NCBI GenBank assembly: GCA_023238725.1
Contig: CM041534.1
Span: 7,810,572 to 7,874,571 of the forward strand
DNA: 64,000 nt
Reading direction: 5' to 3'
Origin: Scortum barcoo
Lineage: Eukaryota > Chordata > Actinopteri > Centrarchiformes > Terapontidae
Shown here: positions 1 through 13,262 of the stretch, one piece after another
How the letters are laid out: each line of letters begins with the position of its first letter
Position numbering within the stretch: position 1 is the first letter of the stretch
The notes under the pieces: generated by a model
The model's input: only the letters and a program-made list of their open reading frames with translations
Database searches by the model: none
What the model was told of the DNA's origin: nothing
Translations under genes and position numbers: made by a program

Positions 1-1570
1 TGCTTCCATGTCACTGGGCTGCCACAATCGTCCCTTTATGTCCAGGCTGTCCTGGTTCTCATGCTCCACTGGTCTAGAGCCAGATCCTGGAGGTGGAGCT
101 GAATGGGAGGAGGAGGAGGAGCTTAACCAGTTCACTGCCACTGGGCTCAGGAGGGATAAAGGTAGACACACAAAGGTCACCACTGAGTTAGACAAACAAA
201 GTCTTAAGATGAGACAATGGTCTCAGAGAAAAAAAAAAACCAAAAAGAAAACAAAAACATGGTGACACCTATTGGAAGACGATGGAAAGATACCTGCAGG
301 AGCTAGATGATGGAAAGAGGTCATTTTAAGAGCATGGAGAAGAGACTGGCCTGTGGCAGCAGCAGTAGTAGTATCATACTGTCCCAGGTTATGTTTCACC
401 TCTGAACAGGCAACGTCTGCATAGTTCTCTTGCACTTCCATTGAGAGGAAGCAGAAGAGAGGAAATTATGAGAGAGTCAGAAAAAAGATTTCTTGGTTAG
501 TGCATGAAATTCGTTCTGGGGCTTTGGTAATCTAATACCACGGCTGACATTTTCTGTGCCCTTAGATTTTTTAAATGGCGGAAAAATAACTCTGTGTGAC
601 CGTCTGTAAAGACTGTATGAATTCATTTTGCATACCTGCCCAATTACTGAGTGCCTTAAAAACACGGGAAGGTTTCAGGTATTCTGGTAGACTAAACTGT
701 ATAGATATAAATATGTGAAATAATGTAGTGTGATGTAATAAATGTCTCCTTAAAAAATTTAAACTGGAGCTGCTTTTAGTATCAGTCCATACAAAGTTCA
801 TCTAAACCACCATGCGGAGATTACAGTCATCATAGTTGTGACATTGAGAGGCTCATTCTTGTGTTATCTGTTTGGTTGCAGAATAAGAATTTACCTAGGA
901 TATGACAATGTGATTACGCTCTTTATACTTGTACTGAAGTGACGGGAGCTCTGTGGAAAGAGAAACCCAAACACACAACTGCCTCATGTTTCATTGGCCG
1001 AAATAGCAAACATGGATGATTAATGCAGAAAGAATACACTTTATATGAGCGAAAAGAACCTAATCAAAAGGCCACAGTCCTTCATTCCACTTCCTCTGCT
1101 AGTGCAGGTGCACATTTGCATGCCATTTACATGGTAGCTCACAGTGACCACCACCACTCCAGCGTTGCGGTGTCCATCATCTGCTGACATTCTGTGATTG
1201 TTTCCTCTCTGCTGCGACTCACCCAATCAGTTGAGGATATAGTCTGGTTCCAGTGATTATAAGGAGTGATCAGAGCAGCAATGATGGAGCATGTGCCTTG
1301 CAGTGGAGATTTAGCCAGAGGCTTCAATCTCATTGCAGTCACTTGTAGTTAGTGACTGAGACTAGCAGTGAGAAGGGCAGAGCAATATAAATGAATTGGC
1401 TATGAATGTGGATACGGCTGCGGTGCTGCAGGGACACACAGGGGGAAAGGGCCAGTTAGACAAACTATTTCATATCCCCCTTGACCTTTATTTGCCCAGT
1501 GGCCCAGCAACATTTCCAATAGAGTAGCTTTTAAATGGCCGCTGAAGAATTGAGCTGCGCTATTCACAGC

Positions 1571-1636
1571 TTTTTTTTTTTTTTTTTTCGCGTCATTGTT
1601 TGAGAGAACCAATGCGTGTTTGTGTGTGTGTGTGTT
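1571..1636. repeat. T18 homopolymer and nearby (TG)9
   Basis: A T18 run (1571-1588) and a TG tract (1619-1636) are separated by 30 unique bases. Both are simple sequence. Confidence 0.85.
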
Positions 1637-2246
1637 ATCGCAAGTGTCTGTACTGCAGGTTACTAAATTTTTACTTAGAGGATCAGACCTTTAACAAAAG
1701 ATTAAATAGATTTTTGACTATTGCTGATCCTCAGAAATGCCTATCAGACGGTCTCCTCCAACCACTAGCTGCTGTTCGGTATAGGCGGCTCACAAAGAGA
1801 GAGCTGTGGATCAGGGGAGATTGACACCTTTCTGTAGGTCTGTAGTCTCATCTCCCAGCTGTCCCTCCTGAAATGGCTCCCTCGGGATAAGCTGGGATTG
1901 GCTTGATTGTGTTATCGGCGACTGATCGGGTCATTGAATGATGGAATTTTGAGCCCCTGTTCTGCTTAAAGAATGAAATGTTTAAAGAAGATTGACTGTG
2001 ATTGGATCAGATCCAGCACCTGCTCAAAGGGGTCAATCAGATGAAGGCAGGAGGCAGCAATCTCTGCTGTGCTATTGTGACACGAATAGAGGGGGGAATT
2101 AATGTGTGTGTTGGGGTAGGGTGTTGGTGGTGGTGGTGGATGCATGGTAGTGGGGGGGCTAGAGATGCCATTCAGCAGGGAAGAGGTTGAGAAATGTCAT
2201 CAGAGGAAGTGTCATGAGTAATTTGCAGCAGTCGCACCATCAGGCC

Positions 2247-2278
2247 GGTGTGGAGGTGGACGCCTCCACCTCCACGCC
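2247..2278. repeat. GC-rich perfect hairpin (14-bp stem, 4-base loop)
   Basis: The left arm 2247-2260 (ggtgtggaggtgga) pairs with the right arm 2265-2278 (tccacctccacgcc). Only one pair is a G-T wobble and the loop is cgcc. A further partial copy of the right arm (cctccacctca) follows at 2277-2287 and offers an alternative pairing. Such a stem stands out in AT-leaning intron. It may be a remnant of a small tandem duplication or an RNA structure; function is unknown. Confidence 0.6.
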
Positions 2279-5200
2279 TCCACCTCAGCCTTGCAAACTG
2301 CAATCTAGTCCTTAGGGAATCCCATGTGGGAGAACACTTAGGAGCTGTAGGAATCGAGATTCAAAGAAGGGCTTATTTCCCAGATGGAAGGGAAATGTGT
2401 ATTGATATGCTGTATGTATGTTTTAAAGATTGGCATGGAATAAATGGGTGGTTTGAAGGGTGGGAGCCTGGCAGAATATTAATGCAGCGGAGCTCCAGGG
2501 GGATGCTTTGAGAAAACTGCATTTTAGCATGTTTTGTGGTAATGGATTTGTCTGTTGGACTCGAAATTGGCACAAATTATGAAGATAGTTCTAAAATTAT
2601 GTGAGAGCATGAAATTAAATGTTACTCGCCAAATGCATTGTGTGTGTCCTTCAGGTCTAACAAATGTGTGCATTTCCTTCCTCATTAAACATTTGCAAAA
2701 GCAAAGTATTTAAAATCCAGAGTTGTTCATGAGCTTGCTGTCCTCTTCCGCCCTTTCTTTGGTGGCGCATCGCAGCATATCTTGGCCTGTTATCGCCACC
2801 TGTCGATCAGTGGAACAGCTCGATGCTATTGAGTCAAAACCAAAAAATGCGAAAGGTTTACCAAAACACTATAACGAATGAATAACACACAGGCAAGTAT
2901 TTAGTGACCTCTGCGTCCTTCCTCATTAAGGGATGGAAATGGGAAACAACCCAACCTTGACATAACAACGTGGAAGGATAGTGCTGAACATGATGGCTTA
3001 TTGAACTCATAAGCACCGAGGCTGGTAGGATGTTCACTGACAGTAAGATAGACCAGCTGAGTTGTATGAAATGGGAATTTTAGGGTTAAACAACAGGAAC
3101 ATGTATAGTCCTCCAACTTCCTGTTTCTCATGTATGGATAGATGGACAGGCGGATTACATTTCCTTGTTGTGGCTCAAGTGCATATTTTAGGAGCAGCAA
3201 AGACAGGCATATTTGAGTTGAGGTCTGCAGTAGCCGCCGCCGGCCTCGGAGTGACAGACCCCGTGTTCCCGCATGTCACAGCCAAATGAGAAATAAAATG
3301 ATGGTGTCAAATTTCAGCTCCCATCTGATAGGCTTTTAAAGAGAATGCAAAACTGCTTTTCAACCCAAATAACCCTTTTCATCCTCATCAGACATTTTCT
3401 TTTTAAACAGAGGGTTGTCAGCGCTCTGCCTCGCCCCACCAACACAAACCAGTGAGCACAAGCCATGACTCAGCACCACCTGGAAAACAGGCGGTTGACA
3501 CAGTACAGCTCAAATGATGACGGTGCACAATGCTCGCCGTACACCTGAGCTGTCGCACGCACACTTTATGGATCCGGAAACATTTGCTAAAGGTGTTTGT
3601 GCGTCTCTGCATGGATTTATCCCAGATGCCTCAACTGCAAAGCGATGGCAGTAGAACGCTCCAGTCTGAACTCAACTCTGATACTTTATTTGTACTTCAG
3701 ATGTATATAGTAAACAGAAAATACTTTTCTTTTCACACATTGACAACCTTTGCCATCTCCAGTAGTGGATCTTGCTAAATAAATCCATAAACTTATCTAG
3801 ACAAAAGCAGAACAAAATACCCCAAACCATTTTCAGACTAGATAAACACATAAAAAGAAAAAGATGTACTGCTACGGCGGGATTCACATTAAATAATATC
3901 CTTTTGATATACCTGTCCTTTGTGAAATGGAACAGTCACATTTAAATAAAGGAAAGAACAAAGTGTACTTATGAAGCAAATCAAGCATACTTTACCATCA
4001 GTGTTTGCTATGATGGACTGTCATCCCACAACACTGACAGTATGCCTTTTTTTATATAGCACAATGGGAATTCAGTATAAGTGTTGGAAAATGACCTCAA
4101 GTAGCCCATTGCCTGTGCTTCTTCAGCCACCTACTGCAGCGTGACCAGGTCCACAGGCAACTCCAGCTCATGCTATGAGTGCCTCCCACACATCACATAG
4201 CTTTCTTCAAATCACAGGGTAAATGTTCTTACATAGAAATGTACACAATGTGCTGGGGTTTGATGTGAAGGGCTAATGATTTCTCAGAGGTTTCACTTAT
4301 CTGAAACACTTACTGCTCACTCTTGTGTGTCTGAGTGTGTCTGGATGTCCTCGGGCCTGTTAAAAGGGTTTTTTATCTACTTTTAAGGCCTAAAAGTCAT
4401 CCCCCATTCTTAAATGATATAGTTGTTAGAAATTGCTTGTTAGGTTTCATTTCGAAACAATTGTAAAATCCAACATTGGTAGTGACAGACTCATTACATC
4501 CAGTAATGTTTAGCTGGGGCAGAGTAAGTAGGCCAAACAAAATGGGGTAATTGCAATGAAAAAAATGTAGTTTCAGCAAAAGATGTGGATGCAGTGGTTC
4601 CAGTTTTGTTTTTTAACCTGTTCTACTTGTCTTCTATCTTACACAGCTTTTTGAGCTTTTTTCCCCCTTATTCTAGTAAGATATATATATGCCAACATGC
4701 TAATATCAGCATCTTAACAATGTTGCTGGACAAAATGAAGGTGAAAAGTCAGAGGTCATTAGGATTCATCATCTGTGAAATATCTGAGCTAAATTATGTG
4801 GCAATCCGTTTATTGTCTAATAGCAGATAGTCAGATACAGTAAAATGACTCCTCTTCTGCTGAACTTCACAGAGAGCGGAGAGGCCTAGAAACTGTTTAT
4901 ATAGCATTACAAAGACCATTTACTCAGATGTAAATTGACCACTCATTGTGTGCCTGACATTACCGGTTAGAGTTTAAAATGAGGCCACTTATCCACCTAT
5001 TTGCATGTGTGCTTAGTTAACAGATCTAATCAAAGTACTATTTTGAGATTGTCGGAAGGTGGCTAAAACATTATACAATGCAATTTGGAGATGAAATTCA
5101 AACGTATATTTTTGTTCTGTAGCATTTTATACATTGTGCAGGGCTTTTGAAAGGCTTTTAGAAAGGCCACGTCAGCGTCCTCGACCAAAACCAAATCATT

Positions 5201-6619
5201 ATGGTGGACTTCTGTGGACCAAGTGGCTAACTCGCAGACCAAAGATAGTTGGATGTAATTGCAAAGTTTGGTGTCGGTTAGACATGCGATGTGTCACATG
5301 CCCCTTTAAGGATTTCAATGTTAACTCCAGCAGCCGTTTCTGATTAAGCTGCATGAAATGTAACACACATTCTAAATGAATTTCCAAACCAAGCAGCAAC
5401 ATCTGACTGATTTTTAGTTTTTATTTACACTTTTATTAACACATTTTTTTGTATGACACTACATTATTTAAGATGTTATATCAATATCTAAAGAAGTATC
5501 AAAATTGTATTTAATACATATAGGTAGTATAGGCAACTCGGTGTAACTGGCTGTCATTAACTGTTAAACGATAACCAGCCAGTTTTGAATAAGCAGAGTT
5601 TGAAGCTCTCTTGCTGCTTATTTCTAAAGCCCTTTTGTGATGATTGAAGGGAGCATGTGTCGCTCTCTGATATTTACAAAAGCTCATTTTTACTTGAGGC
5701 AACTGTGTGACAGTCAGCAACTTACAGGGGCGCTTTCATGGATCTACCTGGTGCAAAAAAAAAAAAGACAACTTGTATCAGCAGATCAGTTCTAATCAAT
5801 GGTAGATAGGTGGAAGTCATTTTTGTGTAAATAACCCCGTATCTGCCTCTGCTCTGGGAGAGGGTGGCAGACAAAGATAATGCCGGAGATGATGATAAGG
5901 TAGATCACAATATAAATGTTAAATTTAAACAGGTCAAGTTTATCCTTTATATTTTGCATCTTCTATCCAGAAAACAAACCAAAAAAGGTATAGAGGTGTA
6001 CACATACCATGTAGACCAAGAAATGTAAACTGGTAAAATATAAGATTATGCTGGGGATTCAAAGATAAGATGAATTTAATGTCAACAGCACTCAGCGGTG
6101 ATTCTCAGTGGTGTATAGAGGTGATCAGTAATTACTCGAGACGTTTTTGCTGGTTGTTAAAACAGAAAGCACTTTACTTTGGGTTATGGGGTGAGGTTAA
6201 GGTTTGGATTAGAGTGACGCATCTTGTAGCTGTGTTTTTATGTTTAGGCTAATTTATACATGTGTGTCTATGTGGCAGTCATTATGTTTTCCTTTCCTCT
6301 CTGACCTCTGCGTTTGATTTACTGCGGCTTCCATGCCTTTTAGCGTTTTTGCTTTCTAAACAGCGCACGCACTCACTCCTCCAAACGGAATAATGCAGCA
6401 CGTGTACGATGCAGGAGAGTGACAACAGATCCCTATCTTAGCTGCCATGCCATGAATAATCTTTAGCTTATTTTCTGAAGTGGTATCTCAGGGTTCTGGT
6501 CGAATTGTCTAAAAGCTAAATAAATCTGCTTGATTGAACTAATGGCACAGAGCCAAGATCTTGCACCAAGTCTCGTCTCTCAGCCTAATCTTTTTGTCAC
6601 GGACACATTGACCAAGGCT

Positions 6620-6655
6620 CACACACACACACACACACACACAATACACACACAC
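6620..6655. repeat. (CA)n microsatellite, interrupted
   Basis: About twelve CA units run from 6620 to 6643, then aata, then five more CA units. It is a simple dinucleotide repeat typical of teleost introns and likely polymorphic in length. Confidence 0.9.
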
Positions 6656-8769
6656 TAATAAGCTCCCTCCCAAGCTACTTCCTGATCAGGAAACTTTGAA
6701 CCCAACATGTGGCCCATAAGTCCTATCCACAGGTAATTAGGTTTGATGGTTAGTTGAGCAGAAGCATGGATTTTATCCTTCTCTCCGTCTCGCCTCCTGG
6801 AGGGTTGCCTCAACTTGTTTTTGATAAGCCCACTGCCGGCCCAGCATCAGTCTCTTCCAGCTGAACACACATTGTAAAAGCCACCAAGGAGCAGTCATCC
6901 CTTTTAAAGATGAATTACCCACTAACATAAAAATGATGTAGACTGAGAAGGGTGTGCGCGTGTGTCGTGTGTCAGCGCAAGACTGAATATACATTTCAAT
7001 TCTGATTGAAAAATTAACCTCTCCACACACATTGCATACCACCGACTCCCTTTTGAGGTAAATCACAGCTTATTTCTCCCTCTAGTGGTTTAGGTGAAGC
7101 CAGCTGTACTGGATGTGTTTATGATGGAACGGGAAAGAATATGTTAATGCTCTGTCTCACTGACACTCGGACCAACTGGTGGGAGTATTTGTCCCAGAAG
7201 AAATTGTATTTCATAAATTCATTGAATTTCCTTGACCAAATTAGTGTCACTTAAAATTTTAACATGCAAGCTTGTCTGTGTTCTTTTTTAAATTTATCAA
7301 GTGGTAGCGCAGAGGACAATCGCACGTCCTAAAAAATAGTTTATAAAGTTCAAATTTGGAAACCTTAGCAAGCAAACTGTGTCATAGAGTAAGTTAGCCG
7401 CTGGCACGTGTTGGGGTTGGGGCATGTTGAGCATATGGTTGGTAATGGAATGGAGCCAGAACTACATTTGAAACAGCTTTTAAATTGATTTGATTTGAAT
7501 TTCATTTGAATGTGATACGAGGTGAACACAAAATGGACAGGTGGTATCATGCTCAAGTGACGGGTTGATTGCATTGAATCATCTGCCAGCAAGTCTTCCA
7601 GCTGCCAACTCACTATGTGAATGAGAGGACATGTGTGTGTAGAAAGTTACTTTGCAAGTAAAAAAAAAAAAAGTAAGGCTACCAGGAAAATGTAGCTGCT
7701 CATTTGCTCTGTCATTAAAGCCTGGTTTCTTATCAAACCCTCAATATTGTTGCCTGGTGACCATATGCTAAAATATGGATGTAACATATTTTTAATGTTA
7801 TAAGGAATGGGAAAGTGTACCGCATTCATCAGTTTGATTGACTTGTTTTTGACAGTCTGAGCACAGAGACAGAAAAATACAAGGTTTCCTACTTGAAGTT
7901 GGCACAGGGATTTGTGCAAATATTTAGTGTGTGCATGCATTTGAATTGAGTATGCTGTTGCTAGACAAAGCAGACTCAGGAAGTCATTGTCATTTTGGCC
8001 ATCTGCTCGTGCCGTGCCTACTTTGGCTCAAACCTAGTTTAATGCGGAAATGGTATGTGAATAGAAGTGACACACCGAAACCATAGTACATCTTAATAGG
8101 AACACACTCGACTTCGTGGAACAAACAAATTCAAGAAGACACAGTGTTTCCATGCATTTATTCCGGAAAAACAAAGGTTAGCCACCTGCTGCAGCCCACT
8201 AGCACAAAGTGAATGCAGTGTTTTAGAACATGGGATTATATAATGTCCATCTAAAAAATAAGGAGTTAAATCAAATGAAAAAAAAGAAGAAAATGAAGGA
8301 AGCAGGAGTTTCAATTGCAGAGCGAAGTTAATTCTCAAAACATAATGTTGTCAACTGCACAGTCGCTGTGTGTTAATATGAATATGCAGTGCATTTATCC
8401 ATTTTAAGCATGTACATGTGTGCTTTTCTTTTTTTGACCAGTCTGCGGCGGTACAGCACATCAGTCATTTAAAGTGAATAGCTGTTCCCAGTGTATAGTC
8501 CCAGACGTGGCCGTGTGCCCTGCTTGTCTTCGCACAGCCAACCAGGCTACAGCTGCGTAGGTTGTGCGGATGCCAGCGGGTGTTTGCACACACCTAAAAA
8601 CGCCCATGTTTGAGCAGACATGCCCGAGCATGCTACCCTTGAGAAGGCTGCGTTACCTGCACCAACGCGGCATATTGTGTTATTTAGCCGATACCATGCC
8701 ATGATCAGTGTTATTGAGTCTCTAGGTGCACTTAAATTCAGATGTATGTGGACATGAACAACACACTGC

Positions 8770-8920
8770 ATAGCCAATATTGGATTTTGAGGCAAGTGGG
8801 GCTGTTGAAATTTATATATATAATCCGATAACAATATATTGGCCAATATATTTCACATAAACACATACTATATATACAATACATTATATCTGTGTTAGAC
8901 CAATATTGGCCAATATGGTG
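8770..8920. repeat. Putative interspersed repeat with repeated ATATTGGCCAATAT palindromes
   Basis: Identical 14-bp palindromes atattggccaatat occur at 8836-8849 and 8903-8916, and a related ccaatattgg core lies at 8774-8783. The segment between is AT-rich. Repeats built on xxCCGATATnGGCC-type palindromes are common in fish genomes, and this looks like a decayed copy of one. The boundaries are approximate and the family was not identified. Confidence 0.4.
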
Positions 8921-10251
8921 GCCCTAATGTTTTTTTGTCAGGATTTATTCCACAAACACTCTTATGTGGAAACTGAGTATCAAAGGCAGTTTCAATGTGC
9001 ACTCACAGTATTGTGTTATATCCACTGAATGTCAAATGTAAGGGTGTGGACATTTTCAATATCAATAACAGCATCTGTACCTTTACACGAATCACATGTC
9101 TGTTTATATGTCTGTTACCATCTTTGTTACTCCAACCTTTTGCTTTTTATCTTTGGCAATTGTCTTTCTTCTTTTTTGGCACTAAGTACTCCAAAAGAAG
9201 AATGCAGATGGACACATGACAGCGCTTCATGTGTTTTAGAGAGTGAATGGTATTTACACAGCATGAGTTCCCATCCCATGGTGCAACAGCTTTGAACGAG
9301 CAAAATGGCACATAATGTTTTGCCTTTGCAAAGTAAAAAAAAAAAAAGAAGAAGAAGAAAGATTCAGTTTAGTGCAAATTTTCCACCAATGGTATTCCTC
9401 TTTTAATTAGGAATCATTTAACTAAATTGCCACATTGCCATCTGGTTTGAGGATAAAACACATGCAAAAGAGACGCAATCTTCCATTTACATAAAAGAGG
9501 TAAACTTGTCAGTATGAATGGAGTTTTAGAAGTGTATCACACGTCACTGACATGGATCACATTTCCACCGAATTGAGGCTGATTCGGTTACCCAAGTCAA
9601 ACAAAAGCTCTCATTCAAGGTCGTGTGATGCACATCTGATCTCTAACAATCAGTTTCTTCACACACCTTGTAGCATTTATAATGCTCTGTGTTTTTAATA
9701 TGAGTGTGCCGATATATAAAAAACAGAATTTCAGTACTCAGAATTGTGAGATAAGGCTGGCATTCATTCCTACCTGCAGCCTCTCAGACACACTCCTCTC
9801 TCTCCCACTCTTTTGGGCTGGCTGCCCAGTCATTGGCAGCTTGCACATGTGGCCAAACTGTAAATCAGATTCAGACTTTCCATTCAAGTGCCCTACTCAG
9901 GGGACTGGACTGGCCTTTATTCTGACCTTGTGAACCTTTTTATAGGCTTAGAAAAGAGCAGCAGAATAGAGATAGCTCCATAGTTCACACAGGAATGAAG
10001 AGCTGAGTGTCTCTTACCTTTGATTAAAATCTCATGGCATTTTAGAAAATTTGTGCATTTGAGGGGCAGCTTTTTTTGAGTCTAACATTTCAGTGTGCAC
10101 TGTAAATCATCCACTGTTTAAATATCCTCATGGAAATGCAGAGTGGTGTGATTTTGAAAATCTCTCCTATGTTATTAAGGTGTGTCGCAAGCGAAACTCC
10201 CTTTCCAGAACAGAGCTGTCCTCATGCTGGGGCGGGCGCATGTTTTTTGTG

Positions 10252-10276
10252 CCCCCCCCCTCCCTCCCTCCCTCCC
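10252..10276 (-). repeat. C9(TCCC)4 tract, G-quadruplex-prone on the minus strand
   Basis: A run of nine C is followed by four TCCC units. The complementary strand therefore has five consecutive G-runs of at least three bases separated by single A, which fits the standard G-quadruplex pattern with one-base loops. On the transcribed plus-strand RNA the tract is C-rich and could bind poly(C)-binding proteins. Confidence 0.7.
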
Positions 10277-13122
10277 ACAGCTGAGGCTCCGAAGGGAGTT
10301 TGGCAGGGCTCAAGCTGTTCTGTCCCCCCACTCCCTCCCTCTTTCTCTATCCCCGCTCTATCTCTTCCCTCCATCACACCTGATTGCATTTGACAAATGC
10401 CCCTATTGGCTCCATATCATCAGGTGCAGTGGAGGCAGCCTAAGACTATATTACTCTGCCCATATACCACATCTGTTCTCCATTTTGCATGGCTGACACA
10501 CTTGCTTCTGCGAGGTTCGAACGGGGCCAAGGCTCTGTCACTGGAACAGCTTCATGAGTGGCAGGTTCCACTGGCTGAGGGAGGTCCTGGTGAGTGTGTC
10601 GGACATGGCTTTCAGCATCACTGCTAATCTTTTAGAAGGTGTGGACCAGGCAAAAGGGATACGGTGATTTACCATGGGAAAAATCATGTTCACCTAAACT
10701 ATGATGACAGACACAGTAGTATGGTTTGGTATCGAAGAGTGCTCCTGAATTGGAGCCGGTTCCAAGCAACAGCTGGGGATTTGTTAAGAAACTTAATTTT
10801 CATTTCCGCTCATTGATCAGTAAAAGCGAGGCTCGGACCTACAGCACTGCACTTCCATCTACATTGTTAGTTAAGCATGCATCTGTGTGGCTATAAGCAT
10901 CACTAAACACATTACAGATACGGCAAAATATAAACACTACAAGCAGAAAAAAAATCATTACTGATGCATGTGTAATATATCAAAGCTTTCTGTAAGAATG
11001 AACTAAGAAAGCTGCATTTTTACATCCCCTGGTGCAGTCATAATGTCTCAGAATCGACTAATTTAGACACGTCTAAGTAAAACCGTGTATACCAGAGTGA
11101 AGATAAAGAAGGATGTTCTCCATTGTATATTCTCCAATTTAACCAAAAGGACAATTACAACAAAGGTTAGTTTTTTGTTGTGAATCTCAGGAAAAGCAGC
11201 CAATATTTAGTAGTTCTTTATTCAGTATAAATGCAATGCCACTCTTTAGTTTTGTTTCTGTTAATATCAGAATGACATTTTGAAGTCATTGTTTAAGGAA
11301 TAATTAAGAAAAAAGAGACAGAAACAAAATAGTTATAATAGCTATAATAGCATTACAGCAAAACTAGAGATTGTCCCCTATTTCAGTTTTTCCCATCTTG
11401 TCTCCCAGTGTGTGTATCCAGTGTTAAGTCCACACTAGCTCACAGTAAGTGCAAAATCTTGCTAGGATTTTGCTCTCAAGTGTTTGAGTGTTAGAAATTT
11501 TCACTCTGAACGACAGTTTTTAGATACTGAACAAAGCTAAAATCACTTCTGTCTGATGCTCTAATGCGTACTGTAAAATTTTGATCAGAAACAAACAGGT
11601 GTAACATCTCTGCTGTAGATCAATAGCTTAATTACCCAGTCATTGACATCACTCTGTCCTAGCCTGTGCTCCAGCCACATGATGTAGGTGATGGCAACGT
11701 GTTTTGAGGCAACAGTGAGCTAATCAGCCACTGATAGCTATAGTGCTACATTAGCCAGCCTGACCTATGACACGTCGCCCTACCAGCCGATTATTAAATA
11801 CAGACTTTGAAAGTGACTTTGGGGAGATTTAAGTGGAAAACAAAAGAGTGCTGGAGTGCCTCCTACCAGGGAGAGACGCTGATGGACTGTCATGGCCAGC
11901 GTCTCATCAGCAGGAACGCAAGTAGGGTTGGCACAGTCGTCGCCATGTGGTGGCAAGGTTAGGTCACATCAGCCGCCTCTGACTCTCATACAAAGGAGAT
12001 GCTGCATTGAAAGGCAGTACTGTAAAAAAAAACAACAAAAAAAAAAAACTCTCCTTTTACCTCGATTTCTCTCGGTCGATATCTTTGGAATTACTTTCAA
12101 CTTAGGAGAAACAAACGGAGGAAGGAAGATAGAAAACGAGGTGATGGGAAAATATTAAATTAAAAGTCACAAAGGCAGAGAGGAGAGGGGCAGAGACACA
12201 AGACTACCAGAAAGACAGATAGAGAGCCTCAGATCTATAAGGTTCCTTGTGTGCATCATGCGTTCTCATGAGTCAACCAGACACTGCACCTGCTGGGTGG
12301 TAATTGGAGGGCTTCCTGGGAGAGGTGGCCGCAGCTCTGCTTTGCCTCTGGGCCACCCTCAACACTGAGCCTGCTCTAATTGGCACAGCGCATCTCCCCG
12401 CTCACAGGAGGCACGAATATAGACTACTGACTAACCACTGTTAATGGTTTATTGATGATCAGTTAATCATCCTTGATACTTATGATCAGTCAGGAATATG
12501 TTGACCTGACCCAAAATGTTAAATTAGCACAAAATATTGCACATATTCTTTATATTCTTAATACTGTAAACATTTGCACACTCTTTAGTTAACATGTTGC
12601 ACATTTTATGCTAGCTTTTTATTTTAAGAAGATGTATATCAGTGTATTTTTTAATATATCCTTTTTTTATTTTTGTTTATAGGTTATTATTGTATTTGAG
12701 ATTCTTGACTTGTGGCACTTTTCCCTGTAGGTTGAAAACCTACTTGGTCATAAATCTTGCTCTGATCCTGTTATCAGTTTATCATCAGTGCTCAATTCTG
12801 ATCAATTTACTGACATTTGTTTAACTGATGACTCAAATACCTTGCTTACTAAGGTTGTGCTGCAAAAATAGCTCATGTCACTTAAAATTTTCATCAAGGA
12901 AAAGCATGAATTTTGTATTTTATAAGCTTTCATAGTTAGTCAATTGTTAATTAAAATATGACCAATGATTGATAAAGGAAATTCTTGAACATTTCCACAC
13001 CTCCTACTTGGGCTATGTAAGTGTGGCTAGTTAGCTGTGCTGTCTCTCCCAGCCCACCCATTAGTTTAAATGGGGGGGCACTGGCGCCATATGGTAGGTC
13101 CTTGACTGTGACAGACTGACAC

Positions 13123-13165
13123 ATTAGTCATTGATGGCTCACAGCCTCTCAGATGATAGGCAGTG
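13123..13165 (+). repeat. Dispersed intron sequence, copy 1 (partner at 24938-24981)
   Basis: The sequence attagtcattgatggctcac followed by agcctctcagatgatagg is nearly the same as a segment 11.8 kb downstream: attagtcattgagggctcat followed by acagcctctcggatggcagg. Weaker similarity continues for about 25 bases after each copy (aaaacgctgacctac versus aaaagctaatagatac). It could be an old duplication within the intron or two members of a repeat or regulatory family. Confidence 0.55.
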
Positions 13166-13185
13166 CTTAAAACGCTGACCTACAA

Positions 13186-13217
<32 letters not shown>

Positions 13218-13240
13218 ACACACACACACACACACACACA
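13186..13240. repeat. (CA)n microsatellite
   Basis: Two CA blocks are joined by a single GA unit (13211-13213) and followed by degenerate gactcaca units to about 13262. It is a simple repeat, likely variable in length. Confidence 0.93.
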
Positions 13241-13262
13241 GACTCACAGACTCACACAGGCA

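Larger units (their letters stand above)
1..13104. other. Intronic sequence, Musashi upstream intron, part 1
   Basis: No supportable gene was found on either strand; all reading frames are short and lack family motifs. The stretch holds a T18 run (1571-1588) next to a short TG tract (1619-1636), a GC-rich hairpin (2247-2278) and a CA microsatellite near 6620. It also holds an AT-rich repeat with paired atattggccaatat palindromes (8770-8920), a C9 plus (TCCC)4 tract (10252-10276), and a possible degenerate repeat fragment (10718-10775, ggtatcgaagag) resembling the element at 39.0 kb. The AT-rich part at 12500-12680, rich in cacat/ttgcaca, may be an old retroelement tail. The rest is unique-looking, AT-leaning intron. 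Confidence 0.7.
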
